Origin: Dysgonomonas sp. HGC4
GTDB taxonomy: Bacteria > Bacteroidota > Bacteroidia > Bacteroidales > Dysgonomonadaceae
Reading direction: 5' to 3'
Length of the DNA stretch: 40,838 bases
Assembly: GCF_001261715.1 (NCBI RefSeq)
Contig: NZ_CVRU01000072.1
Span: 1-40,838, forward strand
The notes beneath the pieces are model-generated. The model was not told the origin of the DNA. It searched no databases and saw nothing but the letters and a program-made list of their open reading frames with translations. Within the stretch, counting starts at the first letter, position 1; every line of letters starts with the position of its first letter. The position numbers and the translations under genes are program-made. This document shows positions 25,193-33,557 of this stretch, in pieces.

Positions 25193-26803
25193 ATGAAAAA
25201 GCTGGCATTTGTCTTTTGCTTTATAGTATTATGTGCCTCTGTATATGCGTCTCCCCAAACTGACTCTTCAACAAAAGAGTTAGATAAACTAATTGAGCAA
25301 AGAGACTTATATATACAGCAGAAAGAAAATAGAATAAATACTCTAAAAAAAGAACTATCTGCATTATCAGACAACACTCACAGACTTAATTATTACAACT
25401 CGCTATTCAATGAATACAAATCGTACAAATACGATTCAGCATATGTATATGCGCATAAATGCCTTGATATTGCCCTCTCGTTAAAAGATTCATGCAAAAT
25501 AATTGATGCAAAAGAGCATATTGCTTTTTGCTATCTCTCATCGGGACTTTTCAAAGAAGCTTCAGATATAATGAACTCCGTAGATATAAATAATGCTTGT
25601 ACAGATGTCAAAAAGAATTATTATACTCTTTTGGCAAGGCTCTACTTTGATATGGCAGATTATAATAATGTAGAACCTTTCAAAAACCAATATATATCGG
25701 AAGGTAACAGATACTGCGACTCAGCAATTGTATATACTCCGCCGAATTCGCCCGAACTATGGTCTATAAAGGGTTTGAAATTAATGCAACTTCGTGATTT
25801 TAAAGGTGCAATAGATATGTTTCTTCCATTAGCCCAGTCATCTAAAGACGTTGACGATCATATTTATGCCATTGCAGCATCTAGTTTAGGTTTTATATAT
25901 GAAGAATTAGGAGATAAACAAAAGGCAATACATTATATGATAGAGGCTTCTGTAGGAGATATAAAATCGGCAACCAAAGAAACGGTTGCACTCCGCAATC
26001 TTGCCAATCTACTATATGAGACGGGAGATGTACACAAAGCCAATAAATATGTCCGTTTGGCAATGGAGGATGCTAACTTATATAATGCAAGACATCGTAA
26101 AATATCAATCAGTTCTATTCTTCCTATTATAGAAAAAGAACGATTCGAGATGGTCGAAAAACAGCGTAATATATTGATAGGCTCTGTTCTCATCATTTCC
26201 TTACTATTTTTATTACTGCTTGCTACTACCATTATTATATATAAACAAGTAAAAAAACTGAGGCTGGCACGACATACTATTCAGGAGCAAAATAAAAAGC
26301 TACTCTCCACGAACAGTAAATTAATGGAAGCCAACAAAATAAAAGATGAGTATATAACACAATCTATTTATAGTGACTCTGAATATATAGACCGAATAGA
26401 GCATATATACAAAATAGTAAACCGAAAGATAGTAGCCCGACAATACGAAGATATACGCTCTTTTCTTAAAGAATCAGATTTAAGAAAAGAACGAGAAAAC
26501 ATGTATTCGTCCTTCGATCAGACTTTTCTTAAACTATTCCCCGATTTTGTAGACGAATACAAAAAACTGTTTCTTCCTGATGATATCCTTGATATGGATA
26601 TAAGCAAAGGGTTAACCCCCGAAATACGTATTTTTGCTCTTATTCGTTTGGGTATCCACGATAGCGAACGTATTGCCAAATTTCTCAATTACTCGGTAAA
26701 TACAATCAACACTTATAAAACCAAAGTGAAAAATAAGTCCATTATAGCTAACGAACTTTTCGAGTCAAAAATAATGGAAATAAAAACAGTTCAGACTAAC
26801 TAA
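25193..26803 (+). CDS. Membrane-spanning TPR/DUF6377 transcriptional regulator
   Basis: 536 residues from the ATG at 25193 (MKKLAFVFCF signal sequence); an ATG three codons upstream is possible. The N-terminal part (about 20-320) is helical and TPR-like (YYTLLARLYFDMADYN, GFIYEELGDKQKAIHYM, NLANLLYETGDVHKANKY) and would lie in the periplasm. One strong membrane helix follows at about 325-347, then a coiled coil (about 350-385) and a cytoplasmic region resembling DUF6377. The region ends in a LuxR-like helix-turn-helix (about 474-520, TPEIRIFALIRLGI with IAKFLNYSVNTINTYKTKVKNKS). This is a one-protein sensor and DNA-binding regulator found near glycan loci in Bacteroidetes. It lies between the HTCS and locus B, co-oriented with both, and may control locus B; that is inference from position. 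Confidence 0.83.
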   Translation: MKKLAFVFCFIVLCASVYASPQTDSSTKELDKLIEQRDLYIQQKENRINTLKKELSALSDNTHRLNYYNSLFNEYKSYKYDSAYVYAHKCLDIALSLKDSCKIIDAKEHIAFCYLSSGLFKEASDIMNSVDINNACTDVKKNYYTLLARLYFDMADYNNVEPFKNQYISEGNRYCDSAIVYTPPNSPELWSIKGLKLMQLRDFKGAIDMFLPLAQSSKDVDDHIYAIAASSLGFIYEELGDKQKAIHYMIEASVGDIKSATKETVALRNLANLLYETGDVHKANKYVRLAMEDANLYNARHRKISISSILPIIEKERFEMVEKQRNILIGSVLIISLLFLLLLATTIIIYKQVKKLRLARHTIQEQNKKLLSTNSKLMEANKIKDEYITQSIYSDSEYIDRIEHIYKIVNRKIVARQYEDIRSFLKESDLRKERENMYSSFDQTFLKLFPDFVDEYKKLFLPDDILDMDISKGLTPEIRIFALIRLGIHDSERIAKFLNYSVNTINTYKTKVKNKSIIANELFESKIMEIKTVQTN

Positions 26804-27035
26804 AATATCAGACTTTCTTATTCCTTTGAAAGGAGTAAACACAACTTCCCACATTTCATTATAAAGTGATTTTAAAGCTCCATTTTAAAAATCTGCAAGA
26901 CTCCGGATACTGAAAAAAAGCTAACAACAGCTATATTTTCATGATATTCCGGTTATATTCTCACACACCCACCAAAAACATAAGACACTAATAAACAAAG
27001 CATTTACCACATCAACCTCTCAAAATCACTTATAT

Positions 27036-27071
27036 ATTCTATTAGTTACAAACACTTTGTTCTAATAGAAT
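27036..27071. promoter_or_regulatory. Inverted repeat overlapping the locus B promoter, candidate operator
   Basis: attctattag (27036-27045) and ctaatagaat (27062-27071) are perfect inverted 10-mers, 26 bases centre to centre, abutting the -7 box at 27073. The position covers the -33 region, so a bound protein would contact polymerase (activation) or block it (repression). Confidence 0.45.
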
Positions 27072-27072
27072 T

Positions 27073-27080
27073 TACATTTG
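27073..27080 (+). promoter_or_regulatory. Candidate -7 box for locus B
   Basis: tacatttg matches TAnnTTTG, giving a leader of about 75 bases before the ATG at 27162. A tttg at 27056-27059 lies too close to be an ideal -33 box. Confidence 0.45.
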
Positions 27081-27161
27081 TATTGGAGCATATCCCCATT
27101 TCATAAGGAATGCATCCCGTTAACTATATACTTAGAATCTATTAATAAAACTTTCAACCCC

Positions 27162-27692
27162 ATGAAAACATTAAAGCATTTTTATGTCTTCCTTCTAATG
27201 GTCGTTGTACTGCCCTTTGCAGGATGCAACGATACAGACGACGGATCATTTGTCGCACCTATTACAATCTATGAAAAGGTCAATGGTAATTGGGCTGTAA
27301 CAGCTATAAAACAAGTAGATGAAATAGCTAAAGCCAACTCGCAGACTCCTACCGAAATTACATTAACCGATCAATTCGATTTCTCAACTTTCACTATCAA
27401 CTTGAATGTTGACCCGAACAATCAGCCTACTGATTACAAGATAGGAGGTACTGCTCCCAAATTCTTCCCAACCGAAGGGTATTGGGCTCTCGAATTTCCT
27501 TTCCAGAATACAGACGGATCGGCAAGTATCATCAACCTATATTCTGATGCAGCCAAAACCACCCAAGTTGCAATATTGAGTATAACATCTATGCCTGGTA
27601 CGAATAGAGTTTTGGAGCTTAAATTCTCACGTAAAGCAAAAGGTGTGACTTTTGTCTCTTATGTATATCAATTATCACCTGCTATAGAATAA
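27162..27692 (+). CDS. Small DUF5004-like lipoprotein, first gene of locus B
   Basis: 176 residues from the ATG at 27162, chosen because it starts a lipoprotein signal (MKTLKHFYVFLLMVVVLPFAGC, Cys22); a longer frame opening with TTG at 27078 lies in the leader. The acidic stretch NDTDDG right after the cysteine resembles the lipoprotein export signal that sends Bacteroidetes lipoproteins to the cell surface. The remainder looks like a compact beta-rich, lipocalin-like domain (NGNWAVTAIKQ near the start, FSTFTINLNVD in the middle), which I associate with DUF5004 in glycan loci, with moderate certainty. The likely role is as an accessory surface glycan-binding protein for the SusCD pair downstream. 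It is followed by a short palindrome and, 104 bases later, the next gene. Confidence 0.65.
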   Translation: MKTLKHFYVFLLMVVVLPFAGCNDTDDGSFVAPITIYEKVNGNWAVTAIKQVDEIAKANSQTPTEITLTDQFDFSTFTINLNVDPNNQPTDYKIGGTAPKFFPTEGYWALEFPFQNTDGSASIINLYSDAAKTTQVAILSITSMPGTNRVLELKFSRKAKGVTFVSYVYQLSPAIE

Positions 27693-27693
27693 T

Positions 27694-27708
27694 AAGGTAG
27701 GAAACCTT
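27694..27708. repeat. Intercistronic palindrome aaggt-aggaa-acctt
   Basis: A perfect 5-bp stem with a 5-base loop starting two bases after the stop codon of the DUF5004-like gene. It keeps the aaggt/acctt ends of the palindrome series but not the core. Confidence 0.4.
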
Positions 27709-27796
27709 TCTATTCCTTAGGCTCGTATAAGAACCATAGTTTGTTCGGGTTTAGATAAAAGCCGTGAAATACTTTCAATTAATTCATTAATCAAAC

Positions 27797-28939
27797 ATGA
27801 AAACCATGAAATACATTACAATAGCATTATTGACTTTTGTAGCCATACTCATCCCCAAAAACAGCTTTGCAACAGATGAAGTGGGAGCACCTGCAAAAGT
27901 ATGGACATATCCGGTAATATATGCCCTTGATCAGGAAGTAACCTGGTATTTTGATATGACAGGAACAGGATTCTCTGAAAAACAAGACCTTTATCTCTGG
28001 GCATGGTCGCCCTCTGAGCCTGATGCCGGAAACTTTGATAACTCTTCTGACTTTGCCAAACTAGAATATGTGAGTGGCATGCTTTGGAAGAAAACGCTTA
28101 CCCCAACCAAATACTTCGGTAAAACGGTAGCCGATATCGAAGCCTCTTCGGGTTTCTGGATGCGATTGAAGGGCAAAGGAAACGAAAAACAAAGTGACGT
28201 AGTTCAAGTTCCTTGGTCTATAGGAGACATAAAAACGTTTAAAGAATCGGGTGAGGCAGTACAAATTTTCCCTGAGAAATTTTATATAAATGAGCCTCTT
28301 TCAATCCTTGTTAATGCTGAAAAGCTATGGGTTGGTGGAGGGCAAACCGGATTGGGTGGCGAAGAAATATTCTTTCATAGTGGTCTTAATAATTTTGCTG
28401 CAGGAGCTATCGTAGAGGCAAATATGGGCAACCCAGACCTTGTGAAAAAGACAAAACTAACACCTATTGGTAACAATATTTATAAAATAGACTTTATTCC
28501 TCGCGATTATTATGGAGTGGGTGAAGATTTCGTTATGGAGAACATCGAATTTTTATTCCCAACCAAAGATTGGGCAAAAGTAGGAACAAACGAAGGTGGT
28601 AAAAATTTTGTAATGTTAGCTCCCGGAGTACCCATCCCACTAGATCCGATATTCTCATTCTTTCCTCAAAAATTCAGTCAATACGATATTCTTACATTAA
28701 TAAGAAAGAATAATGAAAAGAATAGTCAAGGATTAATCTATACAATCACTGCAGGCAGTAAAACCCTAACAGGAGAATTCGCAGGTAATAAAGATGAGAT
28801 GAAAGCTTATATAAACCTATTTCAGTCTCTAAGTAATGAGCCTTCTATTGATAAAATTAACCTACTCGTAAAAGATAAGAATGGTGCAGAAATTCTCAAA
28901 ACGGATATTCCTCTGGTACCACTATCTGATTTAAATTAA
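27797..28939 (+). CDS. Secreted protein in the SusE position, probable glycan-binding beta-sandwich protein
   Basis: 380 residues with a signal peptide (MKTMKYITIALLTFVAILIPKNSFA) that has no lipobox cysteine, unusual for this position, where surface lipoproteins are expected. The mature protein begins with an Ig-like or CBM-like domain (about 30-140, with YALDQEVTWYFDMTGTGF and LYLWAWSPSEPD, the look of starch-binding or DUF-type modules). A second, partly similar domain follows (about 150-280, IFPEKFYINEPLSILVNAEKLW), then a smaller C-terminal region repeating FFPQKFSQYDILTLI. The pattern FPxKFxxxxxLxxL at about 159 and 290 suggests internally repeated sandwich domains. The precise family is not recognised. 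It lies 72 bases before SusC and is probably an oligosaccharide-binding partner. A second ATG is present at codon 4. Confidence 0.6.
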   Translation: MKTMKYITIALLTFVAILIPKNSFATDEVGAPAKVWTYPVIYALDQEVTWYFDMTGTGFSEKQDLYLWAWSPSEPDAGNFDNSSDFAKLEYVSGMLWKKTLTPTKYFGKTVADIEASSGFWMRLKGKGNEKQSDVVQVPWSIGDIKTFKESGEAVQIFPEKFYINEPLSILVNAEKLWVGGGQTGLGGEEIFFHSGLNNFAAGAIVEANMGNPDLVKKTKLTPIGNNIYKIDFIPRDYYGVGEDFVMENIEFLFPTKDWAKVGTNEGGKNFVMLAPGVPIPLDPIFSFFPQKFSQYDILTLIRKNNEKNSQGLIYTITAGSKTLTGEFAGNKDEMKAYINLFQSLSNEPSIDKINLLVKDKNGAEILKTDIPLVPLSDLN

Positions 28940-28951
28940 GATCTCAGACCT
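28939..28951. repeat. Intercistronic palindrome, variant agatctcagacct
   Basis: agatct-c-agacct begins at the last base of the upstream stop codon. It differs by one base from aggtctcagacct, giving one mismatched pair in the stem. Same position type and core as the other copies. Confidence 0.5.
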
Positions 28952-29011
28952 AATTATTATGTTACTACAAAACAACAAAGAGGGTTATGACCTTCATAAA
29001 AACTGAATACC

Positions 29012-31948
29012 ATGAAACTTTATTATAAAAAATATAGACTTCACCTCAGCCCATTCCTATTCCTGTTAGCCCTTTTTATGATGGGGCAACAAGCTTTTGC
29101 TCAGGATATCTCTGTTTCAGGAACTGTAACAGATGGCACACAAGATCCATTAACTGGAGTAAGCATAAAAGTTGAAGGTAAATCGCAAGGTACTGTTACA
29201 GACTTAGACGGACATTTTACATTAACATGTCCTCCAGGCAGTATACTCGAGATATCCTATATAGGATTTACCAGCCAAAAGCTACCTGCTCAAAAGAACA
29301 TGAAAATCGTTCTATCCGAAGATGCTATTGCTCTTAAAGAAGCCGTAGTTGTAAGCATCGGATACGGAACGATGCGTAAATCGGATCTAACGGGAGCTAT
29401 TGCCTCCGTAAATCAGGATGATCTGAGACAAGGAGTTGTTACCTCAGCAGAACAATTGTTGCAAGGAAAAGTCGCAGGACTATCTGTAGCACAAGGTTCC
29501 GGCGATCCTGCTGTAGGAGCTACTGTAAGATTAAGAGGGGGAACATCTCTTTCTGCCGGTAATTCGCCTTTAGTTGTAATCGACGGTATACCAGGAGTAG
29601 ATATGAATACCGTTCAACCATCCGAAATTCTATCTATAGACGTATTAAAAGATGCTTCGGCAGCAGCAATATACGGTTCTCGTGGTGCTAATGGTGTTAT
29701 TATCGTTACAACCACACGTGCAGCCAGCGGCATTGAAAAACGCAGCATCGAATACAACGGATTTGTAGCTGTGGGAACAGCAGCCAGAAATATGGATCTT
29801 CTATCAGCAAACCAATGGAGAGGCTATGTTAGAGATAATAATGTAACAAGTGCAATAGATTATGGTGCTGATACCGACTGGCAAAAAGAACTACAACGTA
29901 CAGCCATTACACAATCTCACAACTTATTTTTCAGTAATATTAATGCAAATAGCGGATTCAGTGCCTCTTTATTATACTTGGATAGTCAAGGAGTAATAGA
30001 CAACAGCGGTCTCGAACGTCTAGCAGGAAGTCTTGCAGCCCATCAATATGGATTAGATAGGCATCTAAAACTAGAGATGGGTATGACTGGTAGCTTTGAC
30101 AATTGGAACCCTATCGACACACGTATATTTGAGCGTGCCGCAAACTTAAACCCAACTGTACCCGTAAGAGATCAGAACGGAAATTACACTTCTATTGGTG
30201 GTACAAATACCGAAAACCCTGTGGAATTAAACAACAATCGTTTTGCTGATGATTCTCGTCACCGTTTTCTAGGATATGGAAAAATAGAAGTTAATCTTAT
30301 CGAAGGATTAAAAGCAACGAGTAACGCATCATACGAATATAATTCTCGTCAACGCAGATTTTATTTACCCACTTATGCAGTAATGGATGGTCAGGCAGAA
30401 AAAGGTCGTGGAGAAAGAGCTCTTGAAGATTACAAGACCATGCAATTAGAAACATTCGTAAATTATGATACTCAATTTAATACCGATCATAAACTAAATG
30501 TACTTGGAGGATATTCGTATCTGAAAAATGTATACGAAGGATTTGGTGCTACCAGAAGAGGTTTCGATACAGATGCATTTCTTTATAATAATCTGGCTGC
30601 AGGAGGAGACTACCGTGCGGGAGATGTATATTCCTACAAGGGCGAATCGAGCTTAGTTTCATTCTACGGACGTGCCAATTACAATTACAAGAGTAAATAT
30701 ATGGCAACCGCCACCTTACGTAAGGATGGATCGTCTCGTTTTGGAAAAAATCACAAATGGGGATTATTCCCATCTGCTTCATTTGCTTGGAGAGTATCAG
30801 AAGAAACATTTATGGAAGGAACATCAAACTGGTTGGATAACCTTAAGTTTCGTTTAGGATATGGTGTTACGGGTAATCAGGATGGCATAGGTGAGTATAA
30901 ATCATTATCACTTTTAGGAGCTAACGGAGCTTCTTACTACGATCCTCTTACAGGAACATGGAAAAAATCGTATGCACCGATTCAAAACGTAAACCCTGAT
31001 CTGAAATGGGAATCTACCACTCAATACAATATTGGTCTTGACTTTGGATTATTCAGAAGAATAAATGCTACTGTTGAAGTCTATTACAAAAGGACTAATG
31101 ATCTTCTTTGGACATATCCTGTACCTCAACCACCTAATCTTGTAGGAACTATGCTTGCAAACGTAGGAACTCTTTCGAACAAAGGTGTTGAGCTATCATT
31201 AAACGGTAATATTATGAAAGGGAAAGATTTTAGCTGGGATGCTAACTTCAATATATCGTACAATAAACAAAACATAGATAAACTGTCAAATGATGTTTTT
31301 CAGGATTCTGGACTTAAATCGGGTTCACTTCATGGCTTAAGAGGTCTATCGGGAGTATATGCTCAAATAATTAAAGAGGGTCTTCCCGTAGGAGCATTCT
31401 ATGGTCCGAAATGTTTAGGTATTGACGAAAAAGGAAAATATATACTAAATACCGATGCTGATGGTAAACCTATTGACGAATATCTTGGTAGTGCTCAACC
31501 TAAAGTAAACCTTGGTTTTGCGATGAGTGCAACATATAAAGATTTCGATATGAGTGTTGCTACATACGGAATGTTCGGACAAAAAGTACTTAATGCAACC
31601 TATATGAGTATGTATGATCCAACCCGTTTACCTGCTCAAAATGTACCTGACGATTTTTTAACCAGTGGCATTAAATCTGACCCTGTATTCTCTGACTATT
31701 GGGTTGAAGACGGTTCTTTCTTCCGCCTGCAAACTCTGACTCTGGGTTATACAGTAAAATATTTCAAGAACTTAGGGTTAAACAAAGTCAGACTATATGT
31801 AACAGGCGAAAACTTGTTTACCATTACAGGTTACAGTGGTATAGACCCTGAGGTGAATGCAAGCGGATTAGAGTCTCCGGGTATCGACCGCTTCAACTTC
31901 TACCCTCGCCCACGCACTTTCTCTTTTGGTTTAAACGTAGCTTTTTAA
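29012..31948 (+). CDS. SusC-like TonB-dependent outer-membrane transporter, locus B
   Basis: 978 residues. Signal peptide ending near QQAFAQ (about residue 30), carboxypeptidase-regulatory-like domain (about 33-110, GTVTDLDGHFTLTC), SusC linker ALKEAVVVSIGYGTMRKSDLTGA, plug (about 125-245, PLVVIDGIPG and KDASAAAIYGSRGANGVIIVTTT), then the barrel, ending FSFGLNVAF, an outer-membrane terminus. It imports the oligosaccharide captured by its SusD partner. Plug and barrel differ clearly from the locus A homologue, so the two transporters are not a recent duplication and probably recognise different ligands. The gene is separated from SusD by 35 bases containing the shared palindrome. Confidence 0.97.
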   Translation: MKLYYKKYRLHLSPFLFLLALFMMGQQAFAQDISVSGTVTDGTQDPLTGVSIKVEGKSQGTVTDLDGHFTLTCPPGSILEISYIGFTSQKLPAQKNMKIVLSEDAIALKEAVVVSIGYGTMRKSDLTGAIASVNQDDLRQGVVTSAEQLLQGKVAGLSVAQGSGDPAVGATVRLRGGTSLSAGNSPLVVIDGIPGVDMNTVQPSEILSIDVLKDASAAAIYGSRGANGVIIVTTTRAASGIEKRSIEYNGFVAVGTAARNMDLLSANQWRGYVRDNNVTSAIDYGADTDWQKELQRTAITQSHNLFFSNINANSGFSASLLYLDSQGVIDNSGLERLAGSLAAHQYGLDRHLKLEMGMTGSFDNWNPIDTRIFERAANLNPTVPVRDQNGNYTSIGGTNTENPVELNNNRFADDSRHRFLGYGKIEVNLIEGLKATSNASYEYNSRQRRFYLPTYAVMDGQAEKGRGERALEDYKTMQLETFVNYDTQFNTDHKLNVLGGYSYLKNVYEGFGATRRGFDTDAFLYNNLAAGGDYRAGDVYSYKGESSLVSFYGRANYNYKSKYMATATLRKDGSSRFGKNHKWGLFPSASFAWRVSEETFMEGTSNWLDNLKFRLGYGVTGNQDGIGEYKSLSLLGANGASYYDPLTGTWKKSYAPIQNVNPDLKWESTTQYNIGLDFGLFRRINATVEVYYKRTNDLLWTYPVPQPPNLVGTMLANVGTLSNKGVELSLNGNIMKGKDFSWDANFNISYNKQNIDKLSNDVFQDSGLKSGSLHGLRGLSGVYAQIIKEGLPVGAFYGPKCLGIDEKGKYILNTDADGKPIDEYLGSAQPKVNLGFAMSATYKDFDMSVATYGMFGQKVLNATYMSMYDPTRLPAQNVPDDFLTSGIKSDPVFSDYWVEDGSFFRLQTLTLGYTVKYFKNLGLNKVRLYVTGENLFTITGYSGIDPEVNASGLESPGIDRFNFYPRPRTFSFGLNVAF

Positions 31949-31960
31949 GGTCTGAGACCT
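31947..31960. repeat. Intercistronic palindrome aaggtctgagacct
   Basis: A perfect 6-bp stem (aggtct-g-agacct) overlapping the SusC stop codon and preceding SusD by 23 bases. It matches the copy at 15616-15630 in locus A almost base for base although the surrounding genes are not near-identical. Confidence 0.7.
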
Positions 31961-31983
31961 CTAACTTTTGAAAAAGATAAATC

Positions 31984-33498
31984 ATGAAAACAAAAATATT
32001 ATCAATATTAGTATTGACTGCATTTTTCTCTACATCGTGTACCGATCTTGACGAAAAACTGTATGACAAAGTCACAACCGACGATTACGGTAAAACCGCA
32101 GCCGAAATACAAACCATTGTAGGTGGAGCTTACGCTACCTTGAGAGGATTCAACGACTCGGATAAAGGGGGAACTATAAGCTTCCCGACTTGCGAATACG
32201 TATTTTTCCTCGAAGAATGCGCTTCAGATGAGGCAACTATTCCAACCCGTGGAACCGACTGGTATGATGGAGGACGCTATCAACAAATACAATATCATAC
32301 ATGGAATGCTAATAACATTATGATACTAAGTGCTTGGAAATACTGCTATCAGGGAATAGCAAACGTAAACTCAATCATCTATCAGGTAGACAAATCGAAT
32401 CTGACCGATGATGATAAGGCTATCGTAAAAGCCGAACTAAGAGGAATACGTGCCTATTATTACTATCAATTACTAGATCAGTTTGGTAGTGTACCCATTG
32501 TTACAAGCTTCGAAGAATCGGAACTACCTGCTAAATCGTCACGTGCCGATGTATTCAAATTTGTTGAAGATGAATTGAAAGATATTTTAGATAAGCTCCC
32601 CTCAACTATTCGTTACGGAGGTTTTACTCAAAATGTAGCAAACAGCCTTTTGGCTCGTCTATATCTAAATGCAGAAGTATACACAGGAATACCACGTTGG
32701 CAAGATTGTATCAATGCAAGTGAGAAAGTTACAGGTTATATTCTTGAGTCAGATTACTTCACAAGTTTCAAGACAAAGAACGAAACATCTCGTGAAATTA
32801 TTTTTGCTATTCCTTACGATCATAAAGAAGGAACAGTAGGTAATTATCTGGCTTCAATGACCTTCCATTACAACCAACGATTTGCATTCTCCACCACTGG
32901 AGCTTATCCTTGGTGCGGTAATGGTATCAGTGCCCAACCGGGTTTATACTCTTCATTTGATGAAAACGATGTAAGACGCGGTTCATTACTTATAGGTGAA
33001 CAAAAGAACCTCGCTACGGGAGCTACCGTTATGATGGATAATGGTAACCCTTTGATATATACTGAAGATTTCACCAAATATACCAATGCCCTGCAAAACG
33101 AAGGAGCACGTTTATTCAAATACCAAATACAAGCCGACGATCAGTGGGAACGAGATAATGATTGGGTGTTGATCCGTTATGCAGAAATTCTAATGATGAA
33201 AGCCGAAGCTAACTTCCGTTTAGGCTTTGCAGCCAATGCTCTTATCTATGTAAATGAAATACGTAATAGAGCAGGTCTTCCAAGCTTAACAACTCTCACT
33301 TTAGAAAGTCTGGATACAGAATGGAAACATGAGTTTGTGTTTGAAGGTCTTCGCCGTACCACCAATATACGCTTCGGTACTTTCTTCAAACCTTGGTGGG
33401 AAAAAGGTGTAACACCAGCCTTTAGAGGTGTGTATCCTATCCCTCAAACGGTATTAGATTTGAATCCTAATCTAAAGCAAAACCCTGATTATAATTAA
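31984..33498 (+). CDS. SusD-like surface glycan-binding lipoprotein, locus B
   Basis: 504 residues, a typical SusD length. Lipoprotein signal MKTKILSILVLTAFFSTSC (Cys19) followed by TDLDEKLYDKV, with acidic residues after the cysteine favouring surface export. Family features: WKYCYQGIANVNSIIYQV, the AELRGIRAYYYYQLLDQFGSVPIV helix-turn, VANSLLARLYLNAEVY, the C-terminal WVLIRYAEILMMKAEANFR and YVNEIRNRAGLPSL, and the end YPIPQTVLDLNPNLKQNPDYN. It pairs with the SusC gene 35 bases upstream. It differs in length and sequence from the locus A SusD, consistent with a different ligand. After it comes a gtagagac-type hairpin and then the GH71/99-like gene. Confidence 0.96.
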   Translation: MKTKILSILVLTAFFSTSCTDLDEKLYDKVTTDDYGKTAAEIQTIVGGAYATLRGFNDSDKGGTISFPTCEYVFFLEECASDEATIPTRGTDWYDGGRYQQIQYHTWNANNIMILSAWKYCYQGIANVNSIIYQVDKSNLTDDDKAIVKAELRGIRAYYYYQLLDQFGSVPIVTSFEESELPAKSSRADVFKFVEDELKDILDKLPSTIRYGGFTQNVANSLLARLYLNAEVYTGIPRWQDCINASEKVTGYILESDYFTSFKTKNETSREIIFAIPYDHKEGTVGNYLASMTFHYNQRFAFSTTGAYPWCGNGISAQPGLYSSFDENDVRRGSLLIGEQKNLATGATVMMDNGNPLIYTEDFTKYTNALQNEGARLFKYQIQADDQWERDNDWVLIRYAEILMMKAEANFRLGFAANALIYVNEIRNRAGLPSLTTLTLESLDTEWKHEFVFEGLRRTTNIRFGTFFKPWWEKGVTPAFRGVYPIPQTVLDLNPNLKQNPDYN

Positions 33499-33501
33499 AA
33501 A

Positions 33502-33539
33502 TAATAGTAGAGACGCTGTTTATAGCGTCTCTACTATTA
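33502..33539. repeat. Perfect gtagagac-type palindrome after SusD B
   Basis: A perfect 16-bp stem (left arm 33502-33517, containing gtagagacgct; right arm 33524-33539) with a 6-base loop, starting three bases after the SusD stop. It resembles REP-like gtagagacgc palindromes. In the mRNA it could separate SusCD expression from the enzymes downstream, by partial termination or by blocking 3' exonucleases. No T-run follows. Confidence 0.75.
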
Positions 33540-33557
33540 CTAAATAAAAAAGAGAAA

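Larger units (their letters stand above)
26804..27161. promoter_or_regulatory. 358-bp regulatory region of locus B
   Basis: No gene is supported in this gap. It begins with a 13-base palindrome tcctttgaaagga (26822-26834), possibly the end of the DUF6377 transcript. An AT-rich inverted repeat gatttta/taaaaatc follows near 26873-26892. It ends with a 10-bp inverted repeat and the candidate promoter at 27036-27080. The 17-base inverted repeat of the SusC A promoter is not present here, which suggests different control. Confidence 0.5.

Noticed and set aside
17541-31948. Recent duplication of one SusCD locus into two
   Set aside because: The two SusC and two SusD proteins differ clearly in length and in plug and barrel sequence, and the associated enzymes differ; only the small intercistronic palindrome is shared.
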